A stretch of 38,720 bases of DNA from an uncultured Clostridium sp. (GCA_900555045.1 USJW01000037.1:1-38720), one strand, 5' to 3'. Shown: positions 24,703 to 32,469, counted from the stretch's first letter. Made by a program: numbers and translations. Notes: generated by a model not told the origin, from the sequence alone.

Positions 24703-25458
24703 TCAATGGCCGCTGAGCACCTTGATGAACAGGGCGATCAGCACAATGAGTACCACCGGGCGCACGATCCGGTGTCCGTCGTGGACCACCAGGCCGGAGC
24801 CGATATAGTGACCGCCGATACAGCAGATTCCGGCCGCCAGCCCCAGGGGGTAGAGCACGTTCCCGCTGAGGATGAAGGTGGCCAGGGCCGCCACATTGGA
24901 GGACAGGTTGATCACCTTCGTCTGGGCGGAGGCGCTGCGCACGTCCATCCGCGCCACGCCCGTGAGCACTAACAGCAGGAAGGTGCCCGTTCCGGGCCCG
25001 TAAAAACCGTCGTATCCCCCGATGAAAAACGCCGCCAGAACGCTGAGTGTGAACATGCGGGCGCGGGAGATATCCCCCGTCTTCTCGCTGTCCCCCATCC
25101 GCTTGTCGAACAGCACATAGGCCGCCACGATGGGAAGCACCACCAGCATCATGTTCCGGATCACGCTGTCCGGCACCAAAAGCGCCAGTCGAGCGCCGAT
25201 GGAGGAGCCGGCGATGGCCGCAGCCGCGGAGCAGGCCGCCATGGCCATTTTCCCCTTCAGATAGCCGTTTTTCGCGTATCGGACCGTGGAAACCACCGTT
25301 CCCATGGCGGAGCCCAGCTTGTTGGTCCCAAGCGCGGTGTGTGCGGGAACCCCTGCCAGGAGGTAGGCCGGCAGAGAAATAATCCCTCCGCCCCCGGCTA
25401 TGGAATCCACCAGCCCGGCCAGGAATGTCAGAGGGCATACGATCAGGTATTGTATCAT
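24703..25458 (-). CDS. TSUP (TauE/SafE, YfcA-like) membrane permease
   Basis: A 251-residue membrane protein with about seven to eight helices. The two internal repeats show the family glycine motifs: FLAGLVDSIAGGGGIISLPAYLLAG with GTNKLGSAMG in the first half, and GGYDGFYGPGTGTFL with TKVINLSSN in the second. Members move sulphite, sulphoacetate, taurine-related or other small organic anions across the cytoplasmic membrane. The substrate cannot be read from sequence. As first gene of a unit that ends in a cysteine desulfurase and ThiI, a sulphur compound is tempting but unproven. AAAGGA lies about eleven bases before the ATG at 25458. Confidence 0.9.
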   Translation of the reverse strand: MIQYLIVCPLTFLAGLVDSIAGGGGIISLPAYLLAGVPAHTALGTNKLGSAMGTVVSTVRYAKNGYLKGKMAMAACSAAAAIAGSSIGARLALLVPDSVIRNMMLVVLPIVAAYVLFDKRMGDSEKTGDISRARMFTLSVLAAFFIGGYDGFYGPGTGTFLLLVLTGVARMDVRSASAQTKVINLSSNVAALATFILSGNVLYPLGLAAGICCIGGHYIGSGLVVHDGHRIVRPVVLIVLIALFIKVLSGH

Positions 25459-25492
25459 GGTCTTTTGTATCCTTTCTGAAAAAGCAACCTAT

Positions 25493-25521
25493 ATATTATC
25501 ACAGAATCCGGGCACTGGCAA
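25493..25521 (-). promoter_or_regulatory. Promoter of the TSUP-to-thiI operon
   Basis: Minus-strand -35 TTGCCA (25521-25516), 17-base spacer, -10 TAATAT (25498-25493). Gaps between the six downstream genes are 13-70 bases, so this is probably the main promoter of the unit. Confidence 0.7.
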
Positions 25522-25772
25522 TAAGAGGCAGAATGAAAAACCCGAAAATATCGCAATTTTTTGCAATAAAACAGCCCTCCCGCGCATTATCCTAGTGAAC
25601 GGATGAAATTGCACCTTCCGGGGAGGGCCACAGGGCACCGATAAAACGATAATCAAGTACGCGAAATTCCTTGATTGCATTACACTCCATCACACACGCG
25701 CTGTGGACCGGAGCCGATGGGTGCTGACAATATACAAAAGAAAAACTGGACAGGGTACTCCCGAAAAAGCAG

Positions 25773-25808
25773 GGGGGGCAGCCACACCTTTCGATGTGGC
25801 TGCCCCCC
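25773..25808. terminator. Terminator of mngB, bidirectional
   Basis: A perfect 14-bp stem, GGGGGGCAGCCACA (25773-25786) with TGTGGCTGCCCCCC (25795-25808), has an 8-base loop. TTTT follows on the plus strand; on the minus strand TTTTT comes four bases after the stem. It lies 37 bases past the mngB stop. Confidence 0.85.
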
Positions 25809-25845
25809 TTTTAAGCATCGGCAATTAAATATCGACAATTTTTTC

Positions 25846-28521
25846 CTAAAATTTACAGTTAACAATCTGATTATATCCGATCTTCTGACTCCCCGTCACA
25901 TGCTCCGCCAAGACATCCTGCTCGTTCAACTTCACAAGATCCACCGCCAGCTCCCCGTCCGGCCCTTCAAGCCTTAAGGACGCCTCGTCCGCATTGCCGT
26001 TAAAGAACCGCGCGATCAGCTTCTCCTCGCCCTCGGCTTTCTTGAGGACGCTCAAAACCGCCTGCCCTTCGGTCTCCCGCATCAGGCTGTACGCGCAGGG
26101 GACCTTCACGTCCGACGGGTTCAGCTTCATGGCGTTGTAGGGCATCTTGTTGTAGGTGATAAGCGGGGTGGTGTACTCCTTCGCGGTCCGCGCCAGGTGA
26201 TCCCGGCGGACGGTGAGGGCCAGCTCGTAGGTGTGAATCCCGCGAAGCTGGGAATCCGGGGTCTCCATCTTGATGCCGGAGGGTCTCCCCGGCCTTCTGA
26301 GAAGCCCTTCCTTGCCCAGCACGCCCACGCTTCTGAACAGGGTGACCGCCAGCACGCTGTAATCCGGCCCGATCATCTCATACTCCCTGACCGAGTTGGT
26401 CAGAACCGCCAGGCCGCGCTCCCCGCAGCCGGACACGTAGGACAGGAACGGGTAGATGGAATCCGGCCGCTCGGACCAGCCCTCCTTCTCCCACACATCC
26501 ATGGCCTCGTCCCTCACAGGGCGGCGGATCACGCCGAACTGGTTGTCGCTGACGGAAAATCCGCAGCAGTCCTGACCGGGCACCAGCAGCCGGAGCCGAT
26601 GGTCGTCCGCCTGGTTGTCCACCGTCACCCGCAGCTCAAGCACCGGCGAGCCGGATTTGAGCTCAAGCTCAAGGTCCACATCCACCCGGCCATCCCTCTT
26701 TCCCGCTCTGCGGCTCTCGAGGTTTGCCGGCACGGCCATGGACACCTGAATCTGCGCCCTGTGGCTGTAAGCCCCGCGCTGGCAGCGGATCCTTGCGGTC
26801 TCCTCCTTCGAGGTCAACACCCAGTCGTCCGCCATGGGGGAGTAGTCGTAGCCGTCGCCGTCGTCGCTCCCGTCCTCAAGCAGCAGGACATCCCGGTAGC
26901 TCTGGCCCTTCTGCTTGTCGAACACGTTCAGGCTGCCGTTGGGCTCGATGGCCACGGACAGGTACTCGTTTTCCAGGAAGTTCCCGCCCTGCCGGTTGCT
27001 TCCTTGGCCGTTTTCGCCCTGCCGGTCGCTCCCCTGGCCGTTCTCGCCTCCGGGTTCCCCGCCAAACCGCGCTGCGCTCTCCACAGCCTCGCCTGCGCAC
27101 GCTTCCTCCGGCTTCACCAGATAAGCCAAAAATCCCATGGCCGGGATCCGGTCGCAGAACTCCAGCGTGTACTCCACAAACGGCTCGTAGTCGCCGTAGT
27201 GGACAATCTGCCGGTCAATGAGCCCCGCGTCCACAATCCTGCGGTCCGTGATCTCGTAGTTTAACCGGGTGCCGTCCGGCCGCTCCAGCACAAACTGTTT
27301 CATCTTGGTGATGATCTTTCCGCGGATCATGCCCTCCCGCTCGTAGGGGAGCAGGTTGAACACGGTCAGCTTGTCCAGGGCCTTGCTGCAGTCCATGGCG
27401 TCCACGATCTTTCTCATGTAGAACTCGATCAGCCGGTCGGTGCGCTCCTCCGCCAGGAAATAGCGGTCCGCGATGGCCCGGTGCACCTTGTCGCTGCAGC
27501 AGCAGCCGATGGAGTCGTGGGCGTGGTTCTGCATGAGCTCCTTCCAGATGGCCTCGATGAGGCCGTGGTGGTACGGGAAGCCCAGCTTGTAGGCGATGGA
27601 GGCCAACGGCTCCAGGAGACACGTGATCTTGTTCTCAATCCGCGTGTTGGCCGCCTTTAAATCCGCCCGCGAGGAGTAGATGCTCCTGTGGACCCGCATG
27701 TACCGGCCGTCCAGGAATTCACCCCGAAGGGTGTCAAGGCCGCCCTGGCTGTCGATGGCCGCGAAGACGTCCTCGTACCGGCTTAAGAAAAACTCCTTGT
27801 CCGGGTACAGCTCACGCATGGTCTCCATGACCTGGAAAATGTTCTTCTGCACCGGCATCTGGTCATGCCCGTTGGGCACCAGCAGATGGCCGGTGACGGT
27901 TCCGCGCTCCAGGACCGGCATGTACTTCTCCATCCGCTTCCCCAGCGCGTCCTTCTCCTGCGGAAGGTACTTGCCGATGGCGTACCCCAGGGGCAAAAGC
28001 TGCACAGTTACCCGCGAGCCGTCGTCGTCCTCCCAGTAGAATTCCGTCTTGTCCGTGCCCATCCGCTCGGAGGTGCCCCTCCAGAACATGCTGTGCTCTA
28101 TATTGAATCCCCTTAAAATCTGTGGCATCCTGGCGCTCTGGCCGAAGGAATCCGGGAGATAGCCGATCATCATGGGACTGCCGAACTCCCGGCAGTCCTT
28201 GAAACCATACAGAAGGTTGCGGACGATGGATTCTCCCCCTACCACCATCTCATCGGTCTGGGTGTACCAGGGGCCGATGATCAGCTTGCCCTTCTGCACC
28301 AGATCTCTGACCCGCTCCCTGTTTTCCGGCGCTACGGAGAAATAGTCCTCCAGCACCGATGTCTGGCCGTCCAGCACAAAGTAGGGATAGTCCTCGCGGG
28401 TCTCCAACATCTCGAGCACTTCTTCCATATCATTCACTAAAAGGATTTTCGATTCTTCTGCGGTAAAATACCACTCTCTGTCCCAGTGAAAATGCGGGAC
28501 CACATGTACTTTGTCTGCCAT
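25846..28521 (-). CDS. mngB: GH38 alpha-mannosidase, mannosylglycerate hydrolase type
   Basis: Glycoside hydrolase family 38 enzyme of 891 residues. The zinc and catalytic residues are visible: HFHWDREW with His12 and Asp14, nucleophile Asp124 in GYLPDSFGQ, and NHAHDS (about 332-337) for the remaining zinc ligand. Beta-rich C-terminal domains follow. It lacks a signal peptide, so it acts in the cytoplasm. In E. coli, MngB releases mannose 6-phosphate and glycerate from phosphorylated 2-O-alpha-mannosylglycerate imported by MngA; the PTS gene 30 bases upstream supports that here. A Gly/Gln/Asn-rich insert at residues about 487-513 is coded by a 30-bp tandem repeat and probably forms a flexible loop. 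Another phosphorylated alpha-mannoside as substrate cannot be excluded. Confidence 0.9.
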   Translation of the reverse strand: MADKVHVVPHFHWDREWYFTAEESKILLVNDMEEVLEMLETREDYPYFVLDGQTSVLEDYFSVAPENRERVRDLVQKGKLIIGPWYTQTDEMVVGGESIVRNLLYGFKDCREFGSPMMIGYLPDSFGQSARMPQILRGFNIEHSMFWRGTSERMGTDKTEFYWEDDDGSRVTVQLLPLGYAIGKYLPQEKDALGKRMEKYMPVLERGTVTGHLLVPNGHDQMPVQKNIFQVMETMRELYPDKEFFLSRYEDVFAAIDSQGGLDTLRGEFLDGRYMRVHRSIYSSRADLKAANTRIENKITCLLEPLASIAYKLGFPYHHGLIEAIWKELMQNHAHDSIGCCCSDKVHRAIADRYFLAEERTDRLIEFYMRKIVDAMDCSKALDKLTVFNLLPYEREGMIRGKIITKMKQFVLERPDGTRLNYEITDRRIVDAGLIDRQIVHYGDYEPFVEYTLEFCDRIPAMGFLAYLVKPEEACAGEAVESAARFGGEPGGENGQGSDRQGENGQGSNRQGGNFLENEYLSVAIEPNGSLNVFDKQKGQSYRDVLLLEDGSDDGDGYDYSPMADDWVLTSKEETARIRCQRGAYSHRAQIQVSMAVPANLESRRAGKRDGRVDVDLELELKSGSPVLELRVTVDNQADDHRLRLLVPGQDCCGFSVSDNQFGVIRRPVRDEAMDVWEKEGWSERPDSIYPFLSYVSGCGERGLAVLTNSVREYEMIGPDYSVLAVTLFRSVGVLGKEGLLRRPGRPSGIKMETPDSQLRGIHTYELALTVRRDHLARTAKEYTTPLITYNKMPYNAMKLNPSDVKVPCAYSLMRETEGQAVLSVLKKAEGEEKLIARFFNGNADEASLRLEGPDGELAVDLVKLNEQDVLAEHVTGSQKIGYNQIVNCKF
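26985..27044. repeat. 30-bp tandem repeat inside mngB
   Basis: Two 30-base units (26985-27014 and 27015-27044) differ at few positions, and the first bases of a third follow. Each codes for GENGQGS(D/N)RQ on the minus strand. The unit is a multiple of three, so copy changes would keep the frame. Confidence 0.85.
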
Positions 28522-28551
28522 AATTCACTCCATACGCCTTAAAGCGCTTTA

Positions 28552-30465
28552 TTACTTCATTGACTTGTCATATTTCATCTTCTTGAGCGCAACCAGGATC
28601 GCAGTGGAGATCACCGCGCCCAGCACCGCCGCGAAGAACCAGATCAGTGCGTTTGTGAAACCGCCCATGCCGTCCTTAAGCAGGAACATGGAGAAGATTC
28701 CAGCGCCCGGAACGTCCAGTCCGATGTTACACATCGCCACGATCGCGCCGGTCACAGCGGAGCCCGCACAGAGGGAGAAGATCACGCGCACCGGATCCGC
28801 CATCATGACGGGGATTGCGCCCTCCGTGATACCCGCAAGGCCCAGGATCCAGGTGGACATACCTGCCTCCTGCTCCTCCTTTGTAAAGTACTTCTTGAAG
28901 CCCAGTGTGGACATGGTCACTGCAAAGGCGGACACCATCTTGATGGAGGCGAACGCCGCGTAGGGCATAAGGATTCCCTCGGCCATGGCGCCCACACAGA
29001 AGGTGTAAGCCGCCTTGTTCACCGGGCCGCCCAGGTCAAAGGAAACCATGATTCCGATGATTGCGCCTAAAAGCGCCGCGTTGCTGCCGCTCATCGCGCT
29101 GAGGAGCCCGATCAGGCTCTGGTTCAGCCACGCCACCGGTTTACCAAGCAGGAAGAACATCACAATACCAACGATCAGCGTGCTGAATACGGGATACACC
29201 CAGAAGGACACGAAGCCTGCAAACACGCCCTTAGCGGGCACAGTCTTTCTTAAGAACCGCACGGCATAGCCTGCCACAAGGCCGCCCAACATACCGCACA
29301 GGAATCCGCCGTTGATTAAGTTCGCCGCGATACCAGCCGCAAAACCGGGTGCCAGCGCCGTCTTATCTGCCAGAGAGTAAGCCATGTACGCCGCAAGCAT
29401 GGGGATCATCAGGGTTCCAAGGGTGTTGCCGCCCATCTTTCTGAAGAGCCACAGCCAGCTGTTCTCCAGGTTGTAGAGATCCTGAAGCCCAAAGCCCTGG
29501 GCGATCAGCACTGCGAAGGCGTTGATCATACCGCCTGCCACGATGATGGGGATGATATAGGAAACGCCGGTGAGCACCGCCTGCTTGATCTCGCTTCCAA
29601 AGCTGCTCTTATCCCCGGAACCGGACTTCCCGGTCTCGGCTCCCGCGTAGGTTCCCTTGCCTTCCCGCTCCGCCTTCTGGAGCGCCGCCTGGATCACGCC
29701 CTTGGCGTCCTTGATGGGGGCCGCCACCTTGGTCTTGTACACCGGCAGGTGATCGAAGCGATCGCTGTCCTTCACCGCCACATCCGCAGCGAAAACCGCA
29801 GCGTCCGCATCCCGCAGCATCTGGGAGGTGTGCTTGTCCTCCACGCCGTTTGCGCCCTGCTTCTCCACGTAAACCTTGACGCCCAGCTCCTCGCCGCCCT
29901 TCACCAGGGCCTCGGCCGCCATGTAGGTGTGCGCGATTCCTGCCGGACACGCGGTGACCGCCACGATGGTCTTGGTGTACGTGCGATTGGTCTGCGCCTT
30001 TGCAGACCCCTCTGCCTCCAGATTCCGGTAGAGCTCCTCCGGCGTCTTGGCGGCCTTTAAGCGCGCCAGGTAGTCCGGGTTGGAGACGCGGGTCATCAGC
30101 TCGGACAGCAGCTCCAGGTGCGTGCTTCCCGCCTCCGCCTCGGGGATAGCCAACAGGAAGATGATCTCAACCGCATTTCCCGGCACAATGCTCTCCCAGT
30201 CCTTGATCGGCTTCTTCACGGTGGCAACCGCAAAGGCCGCCTCCTTCACCGCCGCGCTCTTTCCGTGGGGAATCGCCATCCCCATATCGATCCCCGTCTC
30301 AGAGAGGGACTCACGCTCCAGCACCGCCTGGTAATACGCCTCCCTGTCCGACAGCTTGCCGGCGGCATCCAGCTGATCCACCAGATAATTGATTGCCTCC
30401 AGCTTGGTGGAAAATTCACATCCCAGGCTGATTAACTCCCTGCTTGTCGCTCTTTGCAGATTCAT
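28552..30465 (-). CDS. mngA: PTS EIIABC permease, mannosylglycerate/fructose family
   Basis: A 637-residue fused sugar permease. EIIA (1-150) has the phosphorylated His67 in GMAIPHGKSA; EIIB (about 163-265) has Cys173 in VTACPAGIAHTY; the EIIC membrane domain runs from about 285 to the end, with the substrate segment around GITEGAIPVMMADP. It takes up its sugar with phosphorylation at the cost of PEP. The family includes both fructose (FruA) and 2-O-alpha-mannosylglycerate (MngA) permeases; the adjacent GH38 gene, and no fructose-1-phosphate kinase gene, favour MngA. AAAGGGG precedes the start. A promoter with an extended -10 lies at 30531-30539. Confidence 0.9.
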   Translation of the reverse strand: MNLQRATSRELISLGCEFSTKLEAINYLVDQLDAAGKLSDREAYYQAVLERESLSETGIDMGMAIPHGKSAAVKEAAFAVATVKKPIKDWESIVPGNAVEIIFLLAIPEAEAGSTHLELLSELMTRVSNPDYLARLKAAKTPEELYRNLEAEGSAKAQTNRTYTKTIVAVTACPAGIAHTYMAAEALVKGGEELGVKVYVEKQGANGVEDKHTSQMLRDADAAVFAADVAVKDSDRFDHLPVYKTKVAAPIKDAKGVIQAALQKAEREGKGTYAGAETGKSGSGDKSSFGSEIKQAVLTGVSYIIPIIVAGGMINAFAVLIAQGFGLQDLYNLENSWLWLFRKMGGNTLGTLMIPMLAAYMAYSLADKTALAPGFAAGIAANLINGGFLCGMLGGLVAGYAVRFLRKTVPAKGVFAGFVSFWVYPVFSTLIVGIVMFFLLGKPVAWLNQSLIGLLSAMSGSNAALLGAIIGIMVSFDLGGPVNKAAYTFCVGAMAEGILMPYAAFASIKMVSAFAVTMSTLGFKKYFTKEEQEAGMSTWILGLAGITEGAIPVMMADPVRVIFSLCAGSAVTGAIVAMCNIGLDVPGAGIFSMFLLKDGMGGFTNALIWFFAAVLGAVISTAILVALKKMKYDKSMK

Positions 30466-30530
30466 AGTCTGACCCCTTTCACATTTTCATCTCATACGCT
30501 GTAAAACGTCCATCGGTTAACCTGTTTGAG

Positions 30531-30539
30531 AGTATAGCA
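30531..30539 (-). promoter_or_regulatory. Extended -10 promoter of mngA-mngB
   Basis: On the minus strand TGC precedes -10 TATACT (30536-30531), an extended -10 element. No good -35 is found at 16-18 bases upstream, which fits a promoter that needs an activator or is weak on its own. The leader is about 60 bases. Confidence 0.6.
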
Positions 30540-30610
30540 CAAAATCCGGCCAGGTGTATTTTTTCATAATTTATCCACAAAAAAACGATTCGCTGTGTAC
30601 ATTTACACAC

Positions 30611-30644
30611 AAAAACGGGGAGCAAGACACATCCCGCTTCCCCG
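30611..30644 (-). terminator. Terminator of the RpiR-type regulator gene
   Basis: Stem CGGGGA (30616-30621) with TCCCCG (30639-30644), extended by GC/GC past a bulged A; on the minus strand TTTTT follows at 30615-30611. It lies about 45 bases after the regulator's stop and separates it from mngA. Just before it a 10-base unit GCATTTCTCC is repeated (30644-30663). Confidence 0.75.
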
Positions 30645-30689
30645 CATTTCTCCGCATTTCTCCGCCCTATCAATCCGCAAGCCGTCCGC

Positions 30690-31445
30690 TCACGGCTCCA
30701 CATACCCCTGCCAGAACTCCTCGCTCAAAAGCCGCACCAGGACCATCAGCCCGCTCCGGTCCGTGACATTGTAGCCCTGCACCTCCCGGTCCTCGCCCCA
30801 GAAATACAGGTTCACGTCGCAGGCCTTTGCCAGCCGGTTCTCGCAAAAGTGGGTGATGCTCACCACCGGCATACCCATCCCCTTGGCCTCCTTCGCCATC
30901 TCGATCAGCCGGTCGTTCTCCCCCCTGGCGCTGATGACGATGAGCATGTCCTCCCTGCCGCCGTGCCGGACCGCGTAGAACATGTCGTGGATCTGCTGGT
31001 AGAACTGCACGCTGCAGTCCAGGCACCGGAGATTCTTCCCCAGCATCTCACAGAAGTAGGTGGAATCGCCCACCCCCGCGAAGATGCAGCACCGGGCCTT
31101 TTTCATCATGGCGGCCACCTTTTTTAGCGTGATCACATCGATGGTGTCTAACGTCTTCACAATGTTGGCGGGCAGCTGCCCCAGCAGGCGGGCGCTGATG
31201 GTCTTCCCCGTGCCCTCCGGCTCGCCCTCGTTCTGGATCGAAAACTTGAGCTCCGAGAATCCGCTGTACTCCAGCTTCTTGGACAGCCGCATCACCGCGT
31301 TGGGCGCGATGAAGAGCTCCGCCGCCACCTTCTGGATCGACAGCTTCATGATCTCCTGCCGGTGGCCCCGGATGTAGTTCACAATGTCGTCGTCCGTCTC
31401 GTTTAACTGATCCTCGTGGCGTAAAACACGCTCCTCAAAATTCAT
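30690..31445 (-). CDS. RpiR/MurR-family transcriptional regulator
   Basis: A 251-residue regulator. The N-terminal helix-turn-helix (residues about 1-75) includes IQKVAAELFIAPNAVMRLSKKLEYSGFSELK; the C-terminal SIS domain (about 105-230) has IFAGVGDSTYFCEMLG and LIVISARGENDRLIEMAKEAKG, which binds a phosphosugar. It is placed upstream of mngA in the same direction, so it probably controls the mannosylglycerate genes in response to a phosphorylated sugar; in E. coli the corresponding regulator MngR is a GntR-type protein. It starts 18 bases after the choline-binding-repeat gene and probably shares its promoter. Whether it represses or activates is not visible. Confidence 0.9.
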   Translation of the reverse strand: MNFEERVLRHEDQLNETDDDIVNYIRGHRQEIMKLSIQKVAAELFIAPNAVMRLSKKLEYSGFSELKFSIQNEGEPEGTGKTISARLLGQLPANIVKTLDTIDVITLKKVAAMMKKARCCIFAGVGDSTYFCEMLGKNLRCLDCSVQFYQQIHDMFYAVRHGGREDMLIVISARGENDRLIEMAKEAKGMGMPVVSITHFCENRLAKACDVNLYFWGEDREVQGYNVTDRSGLMVLVRLLSEEFWQGYVEP

Positions 31446-31463
31446 TGTTCATTCCCCCAAAGT

Positions 31464-32198
31464 TCACTGCACCAGCGCCCCGTCTGCGCCCACCCGGTAG
31501 CCGTCCGGCGTGGTGGTGTCCACGTACAGGCGCCCCATGGTCCCGTCGGACTGGGTGTTAAAATAGTAGGATTTCCCGTCGATCACCTGCCAGCCGGTGC
31601 GCATCATGCCCAGCGTGCCGTCGTCCACGGGGTTTAGGTAGTACCGGTTCCCGTCCGCGTCCATAAACCAGCCGGTGACCATGTAGCCGTTCCCGTCGAA
31701 GCGGTACCAACGGTTGCGGATCATCTTCCAGCCGTCGGACAGCCAGCCGCCTCCGTAGAGCTGGAACCACCAGCCGCCGGGACTGTAGCGCCACCCCTGG
31801 CCGTAGACCGCCCCCGGCCCCTCGTGGTAATACCACCAATCCTCGTCGTCCCACTCGTCCTCATCATCCTCATCGTCCCACCAGTACGAGGGGTCGTAGG
31901 GGTACTCGTTGAAGCTTGGCACGTTGGGGTTGAAGCCCGGGTACGCGTAGATCACGTTGCCCGTGTTCTCCTTGGCGTCCCCCGCTCCCACGCCGGGGCC
32001 TCCGCTGTAGTACTGCCCGTACGGGTCCTCTACGCCGGGGCCTCCGTAATATCCTTCCACGCCGGGCCCTCCGTAGTACCCCTGCACGCCCGGCCCGCCG
32101 CTGTAGGATCCCGGCCCGTAGGCCATGGCAGGCACAGCGTGCGAGGCGGCGAGCACCGCCGCTGCCGCCAGAATCAATCGTCTGTATCTGTTTTTCAT
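31464..32198 (-). CDS. Secreted choline-binding-repeat cell-wall protein with GGPGV repeats
   Basis: A 244-residue exported protein. It starts with a signal peptide (MKNRYRRLI, Ala-rich core, cleavage near AMA). Then come four Gly/Pro/Tyr repeats containing GGPGV, a short linker, and a very acidic Trp/Asp/Glu stretch (WWDDEDDEDEWDDEDWW). The C-terminal half has cell-wall-binding repeats of the CW_binding_1/choline-binding type (GWKMIRNRWYRFDGNGYM, TGWFMDADGNRYYLNP, TGWQVIDGKSYYF). No catalytic domain is seen, so it is probably a surface adhesin or structural wall protein. The start at 32198 has GGGGAGAG upstream and opens the signal peptide; the frame is open to 32471 but runs across its own promoter. 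Confidence 0.88.
   Translation of the reverse strand: MKNRYRRLILAAAAVLAASHAVPAMAYGPGSYSGGPGVQGYYGGPGVEGYYGGPGVEDPYGQYYSGGPGVGAGDAKENTGNVIYAYPGFNPNVPSFNEYPYDPSYWWDDEDDEDEWDDEDWWYYHEGPGAVYGQGWRYSPGGWWFQLYGGGWLSDGWKMIRNRWYRFDGNGYMVTGWFMDADGNRYYLNPVDDGTLGMMRTGWQVIDGKSYYFNTQSDGTMGRLYVDTTTPDGYRVGADGALVQ
31991..32103. repeat. Repeats coding for GGPGV units
   Basis: Four imperfect copies of a 21- to 42-base-spaced unit around GCCGGGGCCTCC (or GCCGGGCCCTCC) code for the tyrosine/glycine GGPGV repeats of the wall protein. Such a repeat can change copy number by slippage. Confidence 0.7.
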
Positions 32199-32306
32199 CG
32201 CGCTCTCCCCACTCTCAAAGCCGCCCGCAGGCAGCCTGCGTTTCCGTCTGTCCGGCCACTTCGGGCAATGCCCGCCCGTGCGCCGCTCTGCTGTTTTCTG
32301 TCTCAA

Positions 32307-32335
32307 AGTATAGCATAGATTCTCCGGAATGAAAA
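32307..32335 (-). promoter_or_regulatory. Promoter of wall protein-RpiR regulator
   Basis: Minus-strand -35 TTTTCA (32335-32330), 17-base spacer, -10 TATACT (32312-32307) preceded by TGC as an extended -10. The leader of about 100 bases is GC-rich and contains small hairpins such as CGGGC/GCCCG and CGCAGG/CCTGCG; it matches no riboswitch I know. Confidence 0.7.
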
Positions 32336-32356
32336 CCGCCCCGCCCAAATTGGATA

Positions 32357-32385
32357 TTGACAATTCTATTTTGTGCGCATACAAT
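32357..32385 (+). promoter_or_regulatory. Promoter of the ABC exporter-MarR operon
   Basis: Consensus -35 TTGACA (32357-32362), 17-base spacer, -10 TACAAT (32380-32385). The -10 lies inside the palindrome at 32378-32409. The leader to the ATG at 32470 is about 80 bases. Confidence 0.85.
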
Positions 32386-32409
32386 AATTGCATATGCAAC
32401 AATTGTATG
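32378..32409 (+). promoter_or_regulatory. 32-bp palindromic operator, probable MarR site
   Basis: Outer arms CATACAAT (32378-32385) and ATTGTATG (32402-32409), inner arms TTGCAT (32388-32393) and ATGCAA (32394-32399); only the two-base steps between the arms are mismatched. It covers the -10 and the transcription start. MarR-family repressors bind AT-rich palindromes of this type, and a marR gene ends this operon, so autorepression is likely. Confidence 0.7.
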
Positions 32410-32469
32410 CTCAACAATCTTATTACAAGTTGGCACACAAAATACTGTCCCAGAAAGGAAATTTCTCCC

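Larger units (their letters stand above)
25459..25845. other. Structured intergenic region without a gene
   Basis: This 387-base gap separates mngB from the TSUP operon. It contains the TSUP promoter (25493-25521), the mngB terminator (25773-25808) and two further inverted repeats: GCCCTCCC (25574-25581)/GGGAGGGC (25621-25628) with a 39-base loop and an AT-rich tail TGTTTTATTG on the minus strand, and AATCAAG (25651-25657)/CTTGATT (25670-25676). No open frame with a ribosome site explains them. A small minus-strand RNA ending near 25565 is possible, but I could not find a convincing promoter for it. Confidence 0.5.

Noticed and set aside
24686..25438. Second minus-strand frame of 250 codons overlapping the TSUP gene
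   Set aside because: Arg/Gly/His-rich translation without helices; the other frame codes for a clear membrane permease.
26197..27264. Plus-strand open frame of 355 codons opposite mngB
   Set aside because: Antisense to the GH38 gene; no start signal and biased composition.
31991..32103. CRISPR-like repeats
   Set aside because: The repeats are short, irregularly spaced and code in frame for GGPGV units of a wall protein.
32199..32300. Riboswitch in the leader of the wall-protein gene
   Set aside because: The GC-rich leader has small hairpins, but the order of conserved bases fits neither c-di-GMP nor any other class I can recognise.
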